NCBI GenBank assembly: GCA_013398615.1
Contig: VZSR01001854.1
Location: 6,471,233 to 6,535,232, forward strand
Length of the DNA: 64,000 nucleotides
Direction of reading: 5' to 3'
Source of the DNA: Brachypodius melanocephalos
Taxonomy: Eukaryota; Chordata; Aves; Passeriformes; Pycnonotidae
The notes under the pieces were generated by a model. It was not told the DNA's origin, did no database searches, and worked only from the letters and a program-made list of their open reading frames with translations. How positions within the stretch are numbered: position 1 is the stretch's first letter; the number at the start of each line of letters is the position of its first letter. A program made the translations under genes and the position numbers. Below are positions 35,001-48,490 of this stretch, piece by piece.

Positions 35001-38000
35001 AAAATACTTGTTTTGATTTCCTTTGCAGCCAGAGCTGGTTAATTCCTGTAAGTGCTTTCAGATTGACAGACTAAGTGTGTGGGAGCAGAGGGTTGTAGAA
35101 AGGGTCTGTTGCAAAGCAGAGTTTAATAGGCATACTCCTTTTTTTTCTCCTAAGAACTACCTCCTGTTTGCATGCAAGTAATCTTAGGGAGTCTGAATAG
35201 GATGCTTCATAAGTGGAAGGTGACAGATAATGTGAGACTTCTCCAAGTGGTTATGTCTGCCTATCAGTAGAGTATGGGAAAAAATGGATTTTGTACTCTG
35301 AGAGTTTTCTCTGGTTGGTGGTGGAGATGAGACAGGGCAGACAATGATTGCTTGTTTCTCATGTTTAAGGGGCAAAGGAAGTGATGATTGTCTCAGATAC
35401 CAAAGACTCATGACACAAGAAGTTCCTACAAGTAGGAAATGGGATACATCAGGAAGGTGTGAGCTTCCATGCTTTAGCTTGTGGGATGTCTGGACACCAT
35501 CTGTACTCTTAAAAAGAGATAGAGAATAATATTTAGCAGGAGCTAAATTACATCAGTAAAATAGACCTAGTGAAACTCTTCAGGTTATTCCAGTGTAAAC
35601 CAAAATTTTCAGCTGAGGTCAGTCACTTCAAGAGGAAGGAAATGCAGTAAAATAATTTGATTGAAAATTATGGTTCTGCATGAGAACCTGTCATTTGAGA
35701 ACTTTCTGCATTAATGGTAATAGATATTAGAGATGGATTCTCTCTGTAATATTTTCTAGGTTACAATAAGTGTTGCGGTTACTCTGTTTTTCTACTAGGT
35801 AATGAAAAGCACTGTATTCAAGTTGCTTCTCAACAAGAAGATGGTGAACCTACAGTACAAGACATGGCTGTACTTATTGAACAAGTCACTGGAGTTCCAG
35901 TTCCTTTTCAGAAACTGATATACAAAGGTAACTTATAAATCTACCATGTTTCTTATAGATGATGAGCTTTTATCCATGTTTCGAATGTCTTCAAAAAGAC
36001 ATTCTTATGCCACTAACTGTACTTTAACTGTTTTTTTCTCTCTCATTCTTCATTTAGGAAAGTCTCTGAAAGAATTGGAACAACCATTATCAGCACTTGG
36101 TGTTAAAAATGGTTGCAAAGTCATGTTGATTGGGAAAAGGGTAAGCATTGCTTTTGGACTTTTTCTCCCTTAAACTGTCATCATTTTTGTCACTAAGTCA
36201 GCTGCTGAACACAGAAACAAGCTGCAGTATTAGCCTAATTTTGTATACCTATCCACAAAGTTGAGTTCAGTCTCATGTTACATTGCAAGTAACTTCAGTT
36301 TGTACTTTTCTGAGATTACATTATTGACTAGCTTCTGCTTTACATTATTGACAAGACTCTGCCTAATCTGTGGTTAGTGCTCATGAACCTTCTGTGCACT
36401 GATGACCTCATCTGCTCATCTTATTTTTCTGGTTTAAAAAACCAACTTTCCCAACTGTAGCTACTGAGTCTTGATGATCTTGGTTATTTCTGGTGAAATG
36501 ATTTGTGGCTGGCTTTGCAAGACAAGGATGAGGTAATTATCTTGTGATATAAATGTTGCATATACTTTAGAAATGATAAATTGACAAAAAGAAAAAAAAA
36601 TTACACTTTTCCTTTTCTCTTCAAATTAATCTCATTAAATGTGTTTATATACATTGCTTGTTTAAGTATATTTGTAATTAATCTTTGGAAGAAGCTTATT
36701 TGGTAGATATTGAAATATGGAAAGAATAGCCACAGTGTAGTGCGTATTCTAAACCCTCAGAAGCCTTTATGTCTGTATCAGCACTGCTGCTTTTTAGCTG
36801 CATTGTATCTTTATTTGTTCCTTAGTTGTGAATTTTGTACTTTTGAATACACAGAATAGTCCAGAAGAGGAGGCTGAATTAAAGAAGTTAAAAGATTTGG
36901 AGAAGTCAGTGGAGCAAATAGCTAATAAGTTAGAGGAAGTTAATAAAGAGTTCACAAGTATCCAAAAGGTATGCCAGTTTTGTATCACTTTGTATCTTTG
37001 CAAAGCAGTTTTGCAGGTATATCTATTTTAAAAAGCCCAAACAAAACAGTTTAAAGGTTTTGAATAGTCAGTAATAGGCTGCCCTTCCTAAATGTCCAAG
37101 AGTCAGTAATAATTCTTAGTGAATTCCAAATGCTGTTTATGAGTTTTCAAAGTAGAGACAGGGCACTGTTTGGAAAAAGGTAAATATTGTTTCATATGGG
37201 ATAAGTTACATTCTTTATATCTGGAAAAACTTAGAGTTCTCTCAAAGTCCAAAGAAGAAGGTGTATTACACGTTTATTATTTTACTAAACTTAACAGATC
37301 TTATATTTACCATGTCAAGAATTGATAAAATACAGAAGAATACAGATTAAGATTGGAGTCCCTATCATGCCTGAAAATACAGAAATAGTAAAAGATATTT
37401 TCTGCTGTTGTGGATTGACAGATTTTTGAAGGTGATTATTGTGTAGGGTATGGGATAATTTTGTTTTTTCTTCTTCAGGGATTTTTAGCAAAGGATCTCC
37501 AAGCAGAAGCACTAAAACAGCTGGACAAGAGGATAAAAGGAACTGCAGAGCAATTCATGAAGACACTTGAACAGATTGATGCCATTGTAAGTAACTAACC
37601 ACAGAAGAGGGTTAAATCCCAACAGAAACTTACTTGATATTTTAATGTACTAAAAACATGTATTTTTGGCTATCCAAGTGTTTTGGCTGTCCAGGTTGCT
37701 TCGCAGTCATTAGTGGATCATAAACTTACATTACATTTCCAGAGTATAATAAACATTTTCCTGTATGATGCAGTAGCTGAGAGCTAGATGAGAATAAGGG
37801 TCTTCTACAGAGAGAAATAGAAAGTTGCCCCAACCAGGGTATTTCCTTACTCTGTTTCTCTGTCTGCTGGTTGTTCTCTGTAAGCCTCATTATGTAATTA
37901 TGTTGCATATCAAGATCATAATAGCCTGCTCTGAAGGAAAAATGTTGATTTTCTGTGGTAGTGCTGTCTTTGGGTCTCCTTCTTGGTACAGAAGGTAGTG

Positions 38001-41000
38001 CTGTCTTTGGGTATCCTTCTTTTGCTGGATTTTTTTTCTGAAATATGCCATGCAAATACCTATAACAGGTGAAACAGAAGTAGTTTAATTTGATGGACTC
38101 TGAAAAAGTTCAACAGTGGACTAAATCAGAGTAATAATTTGAACTGGCCATCATCAAATGCTGTGTAATATGGATGTGTTCCTAGGAATGGTGGGAAGCT
38201 TGCTAACTAATTCACTCAACTGTTGTGAGTCTATGATGATAACATAGTCTTTGCTGCTTGTTACTGCCAACAGTTCTAAATACTTTTTAAAAAAAAATTG
38301 CTGTAGTCTTAAGTATTTTGAAGTATTTTTGAATTTATCTTTCCTTTTGTGCCTCATATAAAGGAGAATATTGTGCTGAGAGTTATTGACTGCTGTTAGA
38401 CATAAAGACTTCATGTAACTGATTTCCTGTTTGAAGTGGCAGATTTACTACATGTTGTAGTGAAAATATCAATAAGGTAACAACTATTTCAATTCGATGG
38501 AGTTAAAGCTTATTTCTGACCCCTTCAATTTTTGACACCAAATCCTATTTAGAAAAAAACTCAGTACTTGTATTCTGGTGTGCAGTTCTGGAACCCAGCA
38601 GGCAGCCTTGTAAAACTGTTTCACTGCTTCCTGATTAATCCAAACTCAAATTCCCGTGTTTACTTTTAATTCTGTTACTTTTTGTGTGGTTTAAACAGAA
38701 AGCATGTTGTGATGTATCTCCTTATCTCCTTATCCAAAATATTCTAAATAGTACTGGACAAGAGATTTTAGATGTGGGAAATAATGGAGTCCCTGTACTT
38801 TGTTTCTTGAAGTTTTTGTTTCTTGAGAAAGTGCAGTAGCCAGACTAACTACAAGACTGAGACTAATTATAATTTTCTTTCAAAGTCTGTAATAATTGTT
38901 ACTTTTTTGTATAAGAGCTGTGACATTGAGAAGTCTTTTTTTTTGTTTTTAAATAAGTGAGAGTTTGGATTATCAGTGATTGCACACTGATTACATTGCA
39001 CATACTTGTTTCTTTTAATATACAAAACTGACTGTGAGATTTGTCCTGAAAGCTGGACTAACGTGCAGTCTTGCAGTTGAAATACATGTAGGTGGGTGGA
39101 ATCTTTACATAAAATGTGGGAGTTCAGAGTGCTGGTATTGCACAAGGTCAGATGAACAGGCCACCAACTTACTGGGGCAGCACTCAGCTGTACTGTGGTT
39201 GTGCAGTATATGGAGGCAGTAGTACAGACTGGTAATGAAGGGTGTGTATGAACAATAAATGAGTTCCACTGGAATAAAAAATGGCAAAGAGAAATGCAAA
39301 GCAGTGAAGTATTTTATCTTACCATAGAATTGGTTTATACAAGTAATTAGAGTTCTTTTCAGCAGCCAAGTAAAAACCTAGTTCTGACACATCTGTTAAA
39401 AGCTATTGAACGTACAGAGGTGCTGTTGATTGAGTCAACAGCATGTTAAAAAATTCAGAGGGGAAAAATGTGACTGACTGAGAAGAATAGATGATGCATT
39501 GTTGAAGTCAAACATAGCAGCAAGCTCACACTATAAATGTTCCAGTCTTTTTCTTTGGCAGAATTATCACAGCTCATTAAGGTGTCTCAGCTGCTGTATG
39601 TTATTTGGATCACTCAAAACTATACAGCTTGATGCAAAATGAGGTTTGGTTGGTTACAGAGACATAAGGGTGAGGAAGCCTGCATATTGTTTTCTTTCTG
39701 TTCTAGGAGTATCACTGTCTTGCTGATAGCAGACAAGCTCATTAATTAGAGGAGCTGAGTTTAGAACTAAATACTCTTACTAGACACCATGTGTTCAACA
39801 ATTGTGAATTTAAAAGATGGGATTTGGAAGGTGGAGATGTAAGTTTATAGTCATACAGTAGTAGGATGTGAGAGAAAAAATACAGTGTTGTCACTGCCAG
39901 AGGTGTGAAAGTAAAGGCATGAGGGATGCTTTTGGGTAGAGCATCTGTAACTTAAACATTGTAACATAAATGTGTTTAAACAGCTACTGCTTTCGCTGCA
40001 TCTTACAAAATTTTAATTTGTCTGACACAGTCAGATATTGCCATAAGCCACAGATCTTAAAAGATTTCTTCAGGAAGAGTGTAGTTGAGTCTTACTTAAT
40101 ACTTGAAGATTTGTGTGTGTGCATCCACAGATGTGCTATTTATTTCATCAGTTAAAACATTTAGTTCAGGAATAGAAATCAAAATACACTATTTGTTGCA
40201 AATCTCAGTGAGAAAAACACAGGAAATGCTTTTCTTGGTCATCTGGCTCAGCTTTTTAAATACCTGAAAGGGTTTTTTAAGAAAAAGCAAAGCTTTTCTG
40301 AGATCTGTAGGAAGATTTGAATCCACAGTCATGACAGTATGTACTTGAAAACCAACTTTGATTTAATGAATGTTTTCACCAATATTGCAGTGTGAGCACT
40401 CATTTTGTCCTCAAGGTGGTCTCCTATTAAATGGCAGATTTTTTATTCTAGAAAGACAATATTGCAGAGAACAGGTTGTTTTAAGAACTGAAAAAAGTTT
40501 TCTCTTCTGAAATAACAGTCACTGAATTTGTTAACATAAGTTCACAACAAATCTGTCAAATTGCATCCATCAGTATTGAGGACATTGATAGTGCTGCTGA
40601 CTCATGCTCTGGTGGCCCATCCTCCTTTCCTGAGGATTTTTTAAAATTATAGTTGCTCTGTAAGACTTACTTATATTACCATGCTGTTCTGATGAAATTT
40701 AACTGTCTCCTTGTCTCTGCTATACTTGTCACTGGATAAATCCATACGAAATTAACATTTCAAGGATTAGAAGAAAGTATTCTGGAAAAATCCCATCACT
40801 GTTCCTGTAACAGACATTTCCCAGATGTCTGGGAAGTTTTTCCACTTACAATAAGATGAGATCCTATTACTTAACTTCTTGAATTTATCTGGATCAATAA
40901 AAATGTGATAAGCATTTCTTACTATAATACTTCAATCTCATAGCATGAGTTGTAAACATGAGATCAGATCTTCAGAGAAAGGTATTTCTAAAGCTCAGGG

Positions 41001-42278
41001 AGCATTGTCAAGTGAAAGGGGAGGTTTTCTCCAACCCTTTCTATTTGATTTGTGTGTCAGTGCCCCAGGTTGGCTGAGATCCTTGTGCCCCACCAGTCTC
41101 TCAGGGTCTTGTTATGGGGATCCTTCCCTGAGCACCTCTTGGTGCAAGGGTGGTTCAGCTGACTTGCTTGGGGTCACATGCAAACAGAGAGGCTCCTCTT
41201 GGACGTCCACACCTTTCATTGGCCTGTTGGTGCCCCAGGCAAGATTCAGGGACAAATTCAGGTCACAACAGCATAAAGGGATCCCCTCCTGGGTATCCAC
41301 AGTCAAATATGTTACCTGCTGCCAGTGACTGTAAGTGCCCTTGAAGGACTCACTCTACCAGTTCATGGAATCCCTCCTTTATTAATACAATAAAAAACTC
41401 TGACAGGATTGGTGGTAGTAGTATCTGGCTGCAAAAACATACTCAAAGCAATACACAAACCTGCTCTTTTCCCCAATAATGCAATCTTCCCTATTTTTAT
41501 GCCGTTTTAAACTTACTTTTACACTATTTTTATGTTTAGGTGGAGCTAGAGTCACGCATCATATTCAGTGGGGGGGTGGTTGTACTTTGGAGGTGGATAG
41601 TGTCAGTATTACATCTGAGGTGACCTTTGGGGCTGGAACTATGCATTAGTATTGCATCCAAGGCGTGAACTTTGGAATGGAGTTGGGCATCTGTGATCTT
41701 GCCATGGTTGCTGGTTCAACAGCAGGAAATCTTTTTCCTTCCTTGGCTGACAGCTGTTAGGTGGCTTATCAGCTACAAGATAGCACCACCATGTTCCCCC
41801 TCTTGCAGGATTCGGACAGACCCTGGCTGTGGTGTCTCCAGTCCACTCTCTCTTTAGGCCCCTCAGTGTGTATTGTGTGTGGGAAGTTGGGTGTGCTGAC
41901 TGCATTCCATCCAGGGAGCAGCAACCACGTTTTCTCCCTATAATTTTGTATAATGTTATATCTGGGTTGGTAACTTTCCACCCTGCTCCATCCTCCATTT
42001 CATCCCCCCTTGGCCTGTATGCTGACTACAGTTTTTATTACTTTCCTACCAAGTTTTGGTAATGAAAACTAGGTTGTGGCTTTTTACTCCAGCCATCATG
42101 CTGTTAGGGCACAAGAGCGAAACCCCAGTGAATACCTCTGAGGAGATAAGGAGTGTTCCTGCAGGGAGGTGACATGGCCCACAGCTCAGCTGAAGTGCCT
42201 CACACCAGTGCACACAGCGTGGGCAACAGACAGGAGGAGTAGAATCCATTTGTCTGAGCAATAAAAAAAGAGCACTTT

Positions 42279-42310
<32 letters not shown>

Positions 42311-45300
42311 CCCTACAAAGGTTTATGTATCTAAACCTCCAACCTGTGCTCACATTTTGGCTGAAGTGAAACAGGTTAGGTTAGGGAAACCTGTATTCTT
42401 GGTCTGGAGTTAGGGTGGAAAACAAAAGGTAAACTAGTGAGAAACTCTCAAGATTTTTATGCATATTCACCAGTGAGAACTGGTGTTTTTAGGAATGTTC
42501 AAATAAACTTTATATAATGACAATCATCTGTTTTACCTGTTTAAAAAAATCACAACCCTGAGCACCATTCCTCAGCAGCACTCCAATTTCACATAGCTCG
42601 ATAAGGGCAAAGCATGTAACACTTGTCAGGATGATATACATGAACATTATGGATGGTAGGAGTACATAAAATGATGGAGTTTGAATTAAATTAAAAGCTG
42701 ACATCATGTAACACTTCAGATCTGTTGCCTTCCATGAGTACATTGCAGAGATGATCAGATGTATAGCTTAGACTGGCTGCATTACTAATGATACATTCTA
42801 ATGGTGGCAAGTGATTGAGTTAATGTATTTGTAAGAAATTTATTCATGTTACAATCTCTGAAACAAACCCTGAAGATGAAGCTCAGCTGAACCGTTAACA
42901 CACACCACAGCAGAAAAAGCAGTGCATGTAGTCTGTTGTTGTATATTTCCTAAAGAAACATGGTAGATTTCCTAAGTAAGTTCTTTGCAGTCAGCATGGT
43001 GCATCCCTGACTTCTTAATAACTTTTTCTTATATATTCTTTCCTGGGTAATCACCCTTACTGAGCGGGCATGGCATTTTCAGAATGCCTATTCAGAGGAT
43101 TCTTTGATAATTCCGGTTTTTGCTGTAAGTCTAATATGTTCATTTCAGCATCAACCTGCATCAACTTGTTTGCTTATTTTACTGCAGAATCTGCCAGAGA
43201 ATTTCAGTGACTGCAAGCTGAAAAAGAAGGGGCTGGTGAAGAGGGTCCAGGTGAGCGTTTTTGGTTTGTTTTTGGTGTGGTGTTTTTTTGTTGTTGTTGG
43301 TTTTTTTTCTCCTCCATAAATGCTGGGCACTTGTATACCAAGAGTTTGTGAAAATGAGCTGTTTAGATTTTTTCAGTGTTTGTTCTTACATTGGTATTTT
43401 GTATGACCCCCTTTTGTGTTTTGTAAAACAGCACACAAAATAGAGATTGCCATAGTTCATGCTGTTTTTAGATAATGTTTGTCATTTACATTGATGGTTT
43501 GCCTCGTGGCTGCCTGACAATGTGAAGTAATCCTGATAACTTGTAAAGGACAACAGGATTGATCATTCCTCCTTTTTTGAGTCTTGGTGGACTGGATTAA
43601 TGACTGAGGTCTGGGAAACAAGGATACAGTCAACTGTAACTCCTGCTGACCTACTTGACCTTGCCAGAGGTGTTCTTTGGAAAATTTAGCTTCTATTGCA
43701 ATGCCCCAACTTTGGAGAGTTGATCTTTAAGATTTGTACAGCTGAGTAGCTGTGCTAAGGATGGAGGGTTTAATTGCTATGCTATGGTATGATGCTTGTA
43801 AATTCCTAGGCATTGTTTTCTTAGAGACTTTGAACTGAAGGCTTGTTAATAAATACTGGAATTCAGCTCCCTCCACTCAAACTTACATAAATGATTGGTA
43901 ATGCTACTTGTATTACTGTTCTTATTTGTATTGTGCTAGCTTTAGTGCCAGGTTGGGCTCCTAAAAATTGTTCATGGAAATACCTCACATTCATATATAG
44001 AGTTGAATGGTTTTGTCTTTTACTGTAACCTTATTAAATACTTCCCATTGATGTTTCACGAGGTTTTTAGAACAGCCATCTGTTTTAGAGGAAGGGCCAC
44101 CAAGAAATACTTCATAGGAGAAATGGTTTTAGTTACACCTTTAGGGACAAAGCACTTTGTACTCAGTTACTGAGGTAAGTTCAGATAATGCAAATGGAGA
44201 TGAAGGTGGTTGCTGATGTGGCTCTGTTATGTGGGGGTTCTGAGCACACTCTTGATTCCATGTGCCTAACCAAGGCAGCAAAACTTGGAATAGACTGGTG
44301 GCTATCAACTTTGTGGAAGCTACTGGATCTCCTCTCTTTGGTGAAGTTATAGCAGAAGCAAGTGTGGTTTTGTATAAGAACTGCTGTTAAAGCATAAAAT
44401 GGATTCTGTTGAGCAGAGATCAGAATTACTTATGTGCTTTTATAGGCAAAGCATTATGCAGCTGTGGGTTATGAACCCTTTGAGAACTGCAGAAGAATCC
44501 TAAGGGGTTTCAGACAAGACCTGTCAATACCAGGTTTTTTTTCTAGAGCAAGAACAAGGAAACAGTGGGAAGTTGTGCTTATTATTCCTAAGTATCCATG
44601 AAAGCAAGGGGGAACTATTTAACTGTCTTCTACTGCTGGCAGTCATACATCTTCCAGGGTCAGGAGATAACTATGAAACAGTAGCAGCCAGCAACTGCAG
44701 TTGTTACCATCTTCACTTTTTCATTACTCAAGTTCTTACAGACTTGGGTTGATGACGGCTCAAGGGTTCGGTTGGAAACAGATGATTCAAAGCAGTGTGA
44801 TGGTTGAGGAATATTCACATGGCACAATAGTTTGCTGCTCTAGAAGGAAAGTGCTTTCTTAATGTCATTTTAATGTAAATAACATTAAATGTCTAGTTTG
44901 ACTGTCAGAGTCTGGTGCAGGCATAGCAAAAACAAAGGCAAGACATGAATAGCTAATGGGAGAATCTTTCTCAGAAAGTGCAGTGTATTTGCATACCTTG
45001 GGGTTGGCCTAAAACAGTTTATTGGCTTAAAGTGCTGGTGGGTTGTGCTGTGTACAGGCTGAGCAAAGTGACCAGAGGCTGCTGGCTCCCAGTTGGTCTC
45101 TGTGTGTTACTCTACTTGTGAGAAGTCGTGGGCAGGTTCTAAGAAAGCGTAAGGTGCTGTGGACTGCACTTTTGGAATGGAGCCTTCTGTCTTTTGAGGA
45201 ACAGCAGCTACTGATGAAGATTCAATGGTGCCTGGTGGTCTTAAGTAGTAGAAAAGGTCTTGGTTTAATGAAAGCTTGTTTTAAATTTGACTGAGCAGGT

Positions 45301-45768
45301 TTGTCCCTCCCAGCCTTGGCCTCTGAAGTACGTGTTTTAGAAGGGAGCTCAGAAGTCATGTTCCAAAGTGAATGAAGCACTAACTTTATGTTTCCTATTG
45401 TTGTTCATGAACTTTGGATCAACTGAAAATATGTCAGCATCAGGACTAGTGACGATGGGCAGCCATACTATTATCCTTATTAGTATTATCCAATGTCATG
45501 TTTCTGTTGGATTCTGGGTAAGTGCAGGTGTGCATAAGCTATTAGCAAACCAACTGCAAAGTGGTTGTTAAGTTGACATCTTCAAATTTGTGATAGAAAC
45601 TGCACTTTCAGTTCTTCAGAAACACCTCCCAGTGCCAAACTGTGTATCCAATAATATCTGTTTGTTTTTTATTCTCAGGTTTTTCTTGCCCAGTGTGATA
45701 CCATTGAAGGGAATATTGGTCAAGAAATGGACAAGCTACAGTCAAAGAATTTGGCACTGGCAGAATGA
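31830..45768 (+). CDS. BAG1: BAG family molecular chaperone regulator 1, short form (seven exons, complete)
   Basis: Nucleotide-exchange co-chaperone of Hsc70/Hsp70 that links chaperones to the proteasome and to BCL2 and receptor signalling. Exons: 31830-31872, 35799-35927, 36058-36140, 36855-36968, 37479-37586, 43188-43250 and 45679-45768 (stop TGA), totalling 209 aa. The ubiquitin-like domain spans residues about 8-85, including VPFQKLIYKGKSLKELE and NGCKVMLIGKR. The three-helix BAG domain spans about 110-190, with LKKLKDLEKSVEQIANKLEE preceding it and the helix 2-3 segment LKKKGLVKRVQVFLAQCD. The end KNLALAE matches mammals. All introns are GT-AG. The start MAAPGAPVTVTVTYSNEKH aligns with the internal Met of human BAG1 that begins the p29 form. 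An in-frame TGA at 31773-31775 rules out the mammalian-type ATG/CTG extensions with TRSEE repeats and nuclear signal, at least from contiguous sequence. Confidence 0.96.
32255..32668 (+). mobile_element. CR1 LINE 3'-end fragment in BAG1 intron 1
   Basis: CR1 landmarks occur in order: gagggagctgggcctgttca, gacctcattgatgtgaatga, agcaatgggcagaaactgat, aagttccacctaaatatgag and the gattctg end. About 410 nt remain, 5'-truncated. The plus-strand open frame of about 80 codons over it is remnant repeat sequence rather than a gene. Confidence 0.88.
33778..34470 (+). mobile_element. Avian ERVL-type LTR-like element with internal minisatellite
   Basis: The block begins tgtgatgggtggaccctggc and contains caccaaagccactctgtcac and ccttcctcctcagggggagg. 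I recognise these as parts of a common avian interspersed LTR, probably of an ERVL group; this is from memory, not a search. The second half (34150-34420) holds about five degenerate units of roughly 45-55 nt, each starting gctccagcgtgggctcc or similar. The element is GC-richer than its surroundings, and plus-strand frames stay open across the repeats. No retroviral gene remains, so it would be a solo LTR. Target-site duplications were not found. Confidence 0.55.
37957..38021 (+). repeat. Imperfect 37-nt tandem duplication
   Basis: Two copies of ggtagtgctgtctttgggt followed by ctccttctt or atccttctt start 37 nt apart, at 37957 and 37994. This is a local duplication in an intron. Confidence 0.85.
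41000..42240 (-). mobile_element. Possible LTR-type repeat remnants in BAG1 intron 5
   Basis: A GC-richer block stands out from the AT-rich intron. Read on the minus strand, the sequence around 41375-41390 contains an AATAAAGGAGGG stretch like the polyadenylation region of an LTR, and 41590-42010 has a second block of similar character ending in a C-rich stretch. There is no retroviral protein frame, and no termini or target duplications were established. Class and limits are uncertain. Confidence 0.3.
42281..42310 (+). repeat. T30 homopolymer
   Basis: An uninterrupted run of 30 T followed by ccctac, inside BAG1 intron 5. It may be the poly(A) of a minus-strand insertion or a simple repeat. 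Confidence 0.9.
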
Positions 45769-46232
45769 GGCATCGCCTTACATAAATAGGAAACATAATT
45801 GCTCTATGAGCAAGAAGAAAAGTTTGCTCTTTGTTTTGGAGCACATATCCAGCTTCCTTTTTTTTTTTTTCCCAAAGCCCAGTCTGTTAGACTGGTCCCA
45901 GTCAATCATTTATTGCTGGTTGTCTTGTTTGCCGCTTGGTTAGAGCTATTATTTTGAAAAGAAAATCCTTCCTGAAGAATGGCTGAACTAATCTTTGTGA
46001 TAAATTGTGTGTCTTATGGATGATAAGATAGTTTAGTTAACTAAGTTATGAAGTTTTCAGTGGTGGGCAATTTTGTCTGATATATCTTTGAATTTATTTA
46101 CAGCTCAAATCAAAGAAGGTCTATAATCGTACAAGTGCCATAAGTTGCAGTTGTAGGACTTCAGCTTGATCGAAAAAGGCAAACTGAGACAACATCTGGG
46201 GAAGGTGAACATTCTAGTAGACAGTTCAGAGC

Positions 46233-46346
46233 AATAAAAACCCCTACGCATTTTTATCTACTTAATGTTCGTATGCATTTATAAATATAAGAAAGCTTGA
46301 CTATAAGGGAGTCATACCTATTTTAGCCTTAAATTGTCATAATAAA
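46233..46346 (+). terminator. BAG1: BAG1 polyadenylation signals
   Basis: AATAAA at 46233-46238 and 46341-46346, about 470-580 nt after the stop codon. A stretch rich in T and GT follows the second. Both are plausible 3' ends. Confidence 0.65.
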
Positions 46347-48430
46347 TGGAATGTACTGTAACATGTATGGTACTTAATTTTGAGTGGTGCTTTAAGTTGT
46401 TACTGAGCTCCTTGATACAGACGTATGTTTTTTACACAGATTTCTGATGTACTGTGGTTTTTATAGATTATTTGTATTTTTATTATTTGTGTTCTGTCTT
46501 GAGTTATGTTGAGAAATGAAATGAGATTACTCATGCTGCTCAAATACCAAGGGTTCAGTTCAAGCAAGGTATAACTAAGGAGCTATTTTGAAAGGGTTTT
46601 TTAATACTTTTTTCTGAATTTACTGAATTCGTGATCCTATATTTAATGGAAAAATGCAGTGATTATTCCAGTATGTTAAGGCAATCAGTGAATTTTTATA
46701 AGATGTTGCAAAGAGACACAGGTTTATTTTAGCAATGCCATCTGTGTGAGGGTTATGACTGAGTCTTGCAGTCAGATATGTGCCGTGCTTAACCTTCTCT
46801 GTTAGGTGAGAAGTCAGCTTTTGTAGGAGACAGAAACTTTGAGTGGGTGCAGCCAAATTTGCTGTGGTTGCTCAGAGGTTCTGAGCAAACTGTGGAGAGT
46901 GTCAGCCACATTTAGGTAACATAAATGTACAGGAGCTCTTTTTTCTCTGATGCTTCTCATAGGGAGATCACCCTGATACACAGCGGCTGGCAGAGCAGGG
47001 GCTGGTGAGGAGCCTCTTTCTGTGCAAGAAGTAAACTCTTCATCCCAAATGAGTCAGACTGAGGATGTTTAGAATTGGCCCTTAGGTACTGAGCCATTAT
47101 CCATATGTTTTAAGCTTAGCTGTCCTTTCAAGATAAAAATAGGAAATGTATGTAAAAAGAACTTAACTTCTGCTAAGTTATAAAGCTTAAATTATACCCA
47201 AAGTATTATTATTACAGTTTTGTCTTTGATGTTTATAATTGGAGGAACATTTTTAGTGAAAAATACTGAACGAATGAAGTGATAGCTGTGCATTAGAAAG
47301 AGTCACTTGTATCCTAAAAAATGCTGGTTGACCATACCAAGATTTCAGTTGCCATGTTTTTTGCTGTTAACCAGTTACTCCAAGCATATATTTTTTCCTT
47401 ATGAAATTCTCTTGTTTCCTTATGAAATTCTCCTCCATCTGTGGAGGATTTCGTAGTCTAAACTCCTAGGAACCTTATCTATCTTGTTAGGATTTGGTAT
47501 GATAGGACTGTGGAAACTTTTTCCTAGGCTCATTAGTCATGCTGCATTTTTCCAGCACTCAAGGTTAAGAGGAGGAAGCGTTGGTTGTAGTCATTTTTAT
47601 GAAGCCCAGCCTAGCCTGTGGCTGCTTCTGGACCAGATTCAGCTGACTCTTAAACCACCAGCAACACTTGCCTAATTCAGGGAATGCAAAATCAACCACT
47701 TTCATGTGATGGAAAGCATCCTCACCCTCCCAAATGTGGGTTCTCTAATGTGTTGAGCTTTCACAGGTGCAGGTACAATAAGAAGTATCCTCCTGTGCCC
47801 ATGGAGAGAACTGGGAGCTGTGGTCATGGCTAGGACTGTGTCCATCTCTGCTGTTCCTGTGTAGTTTTCTCTCTTGGGTGAGAACATGTGCAGGCAGACA
47901 TCCTTTTCCCAGCAGTCTTTCCCAGAAATTGCTGCTTCCTTAGATGTGCTTGTGTGAGTACATCCTCAGCCTGTCTCAGAGCAAGGCGGATTAACTTAAG
48001 GATGTTCCGTAGCAGATCTTTTGATGATCTGGTACTTTGAGGCAGAGAGAGTGATGGTGAACCTCTCCCACTGGCACATCTGCATTCAGCAGAGGGTGGG
48101 TGTCCTGAGCCACACTTACCTTGCCGTGCTAAGTGGTTTGGTTTCCAGGACAAAAGTATGTGTGTGAAGACCAGCTTCTGCAGTATACATTGTTTTGTCT
48201 TCCAAATATAAAAATGAGTTGATTTGTTTTGGAAAACAAATGGTTGTATTTAGAGTTATCCAAGACATCCAATTGACTTTTATACTTAGTTTTGGAGATT
48301 GGAGTTGTAAACATTTTTTTGTCATAATAGCCTTAAATTCAGTAAAAGCAAGCTTCTGTGCTTTTGAAAAGTGCAGCAGATTGCAATTGTGGGATGAAGG
48401 AGAAGGAAGAGGCGATTTTAAGTATTCTTC

Positions 48431-48490
48431 AGAGTTTGTAAATATAAATAATCAAGCTTAAGAGTTTGTAAATATAAATAATCAAGCTTA
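48431..48490 (+). repeat. Perfect 30-nt tandem duplication
   Basis: Two identical adjacent 30-nt units, each beginning agagtttgtaaatataaata and ending atcaagctta. Perfect identity suggests a recent event. Confidence 0.95.

Larger units (their letters stand above)
31873..35798 (+). other. BAG1: BAG1 intron 1 (3.9 kb)
   Basis: Donor gtaagc, acceptor ctactag. It begins in the CpG island and contains a CR1 fragment (32255-32668) and an LTR-like element with internal repeats (33778-34470). The remainder is AT-rich with no recognised gene. Confidence 0.75.
37587..43187 (+). other. BAG1: BAG1 intron 5 (5.6 kb)
   Basis: Donor gtaagt, acceptor actgcag. Mostly AT-rich sequence. It includes an imperfect 37-nt tandem duplication (37957-38021), a GC-richer LTR-like block (about 41000-42240) and a T30 run. 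No additional exon was recognised. Confidence 0.75.

Noticed and set aside
46960..47035. GC-richer patch with an acceptor-like end (tctcatag) and 23 open codons as an alternative BAG1 terminal exon
   Set aside because: It is in frame only by assumption, lies beyond the BAG1 poly(A) signals and matches no known BAG1 ending. The known exon at 45679 is complete.
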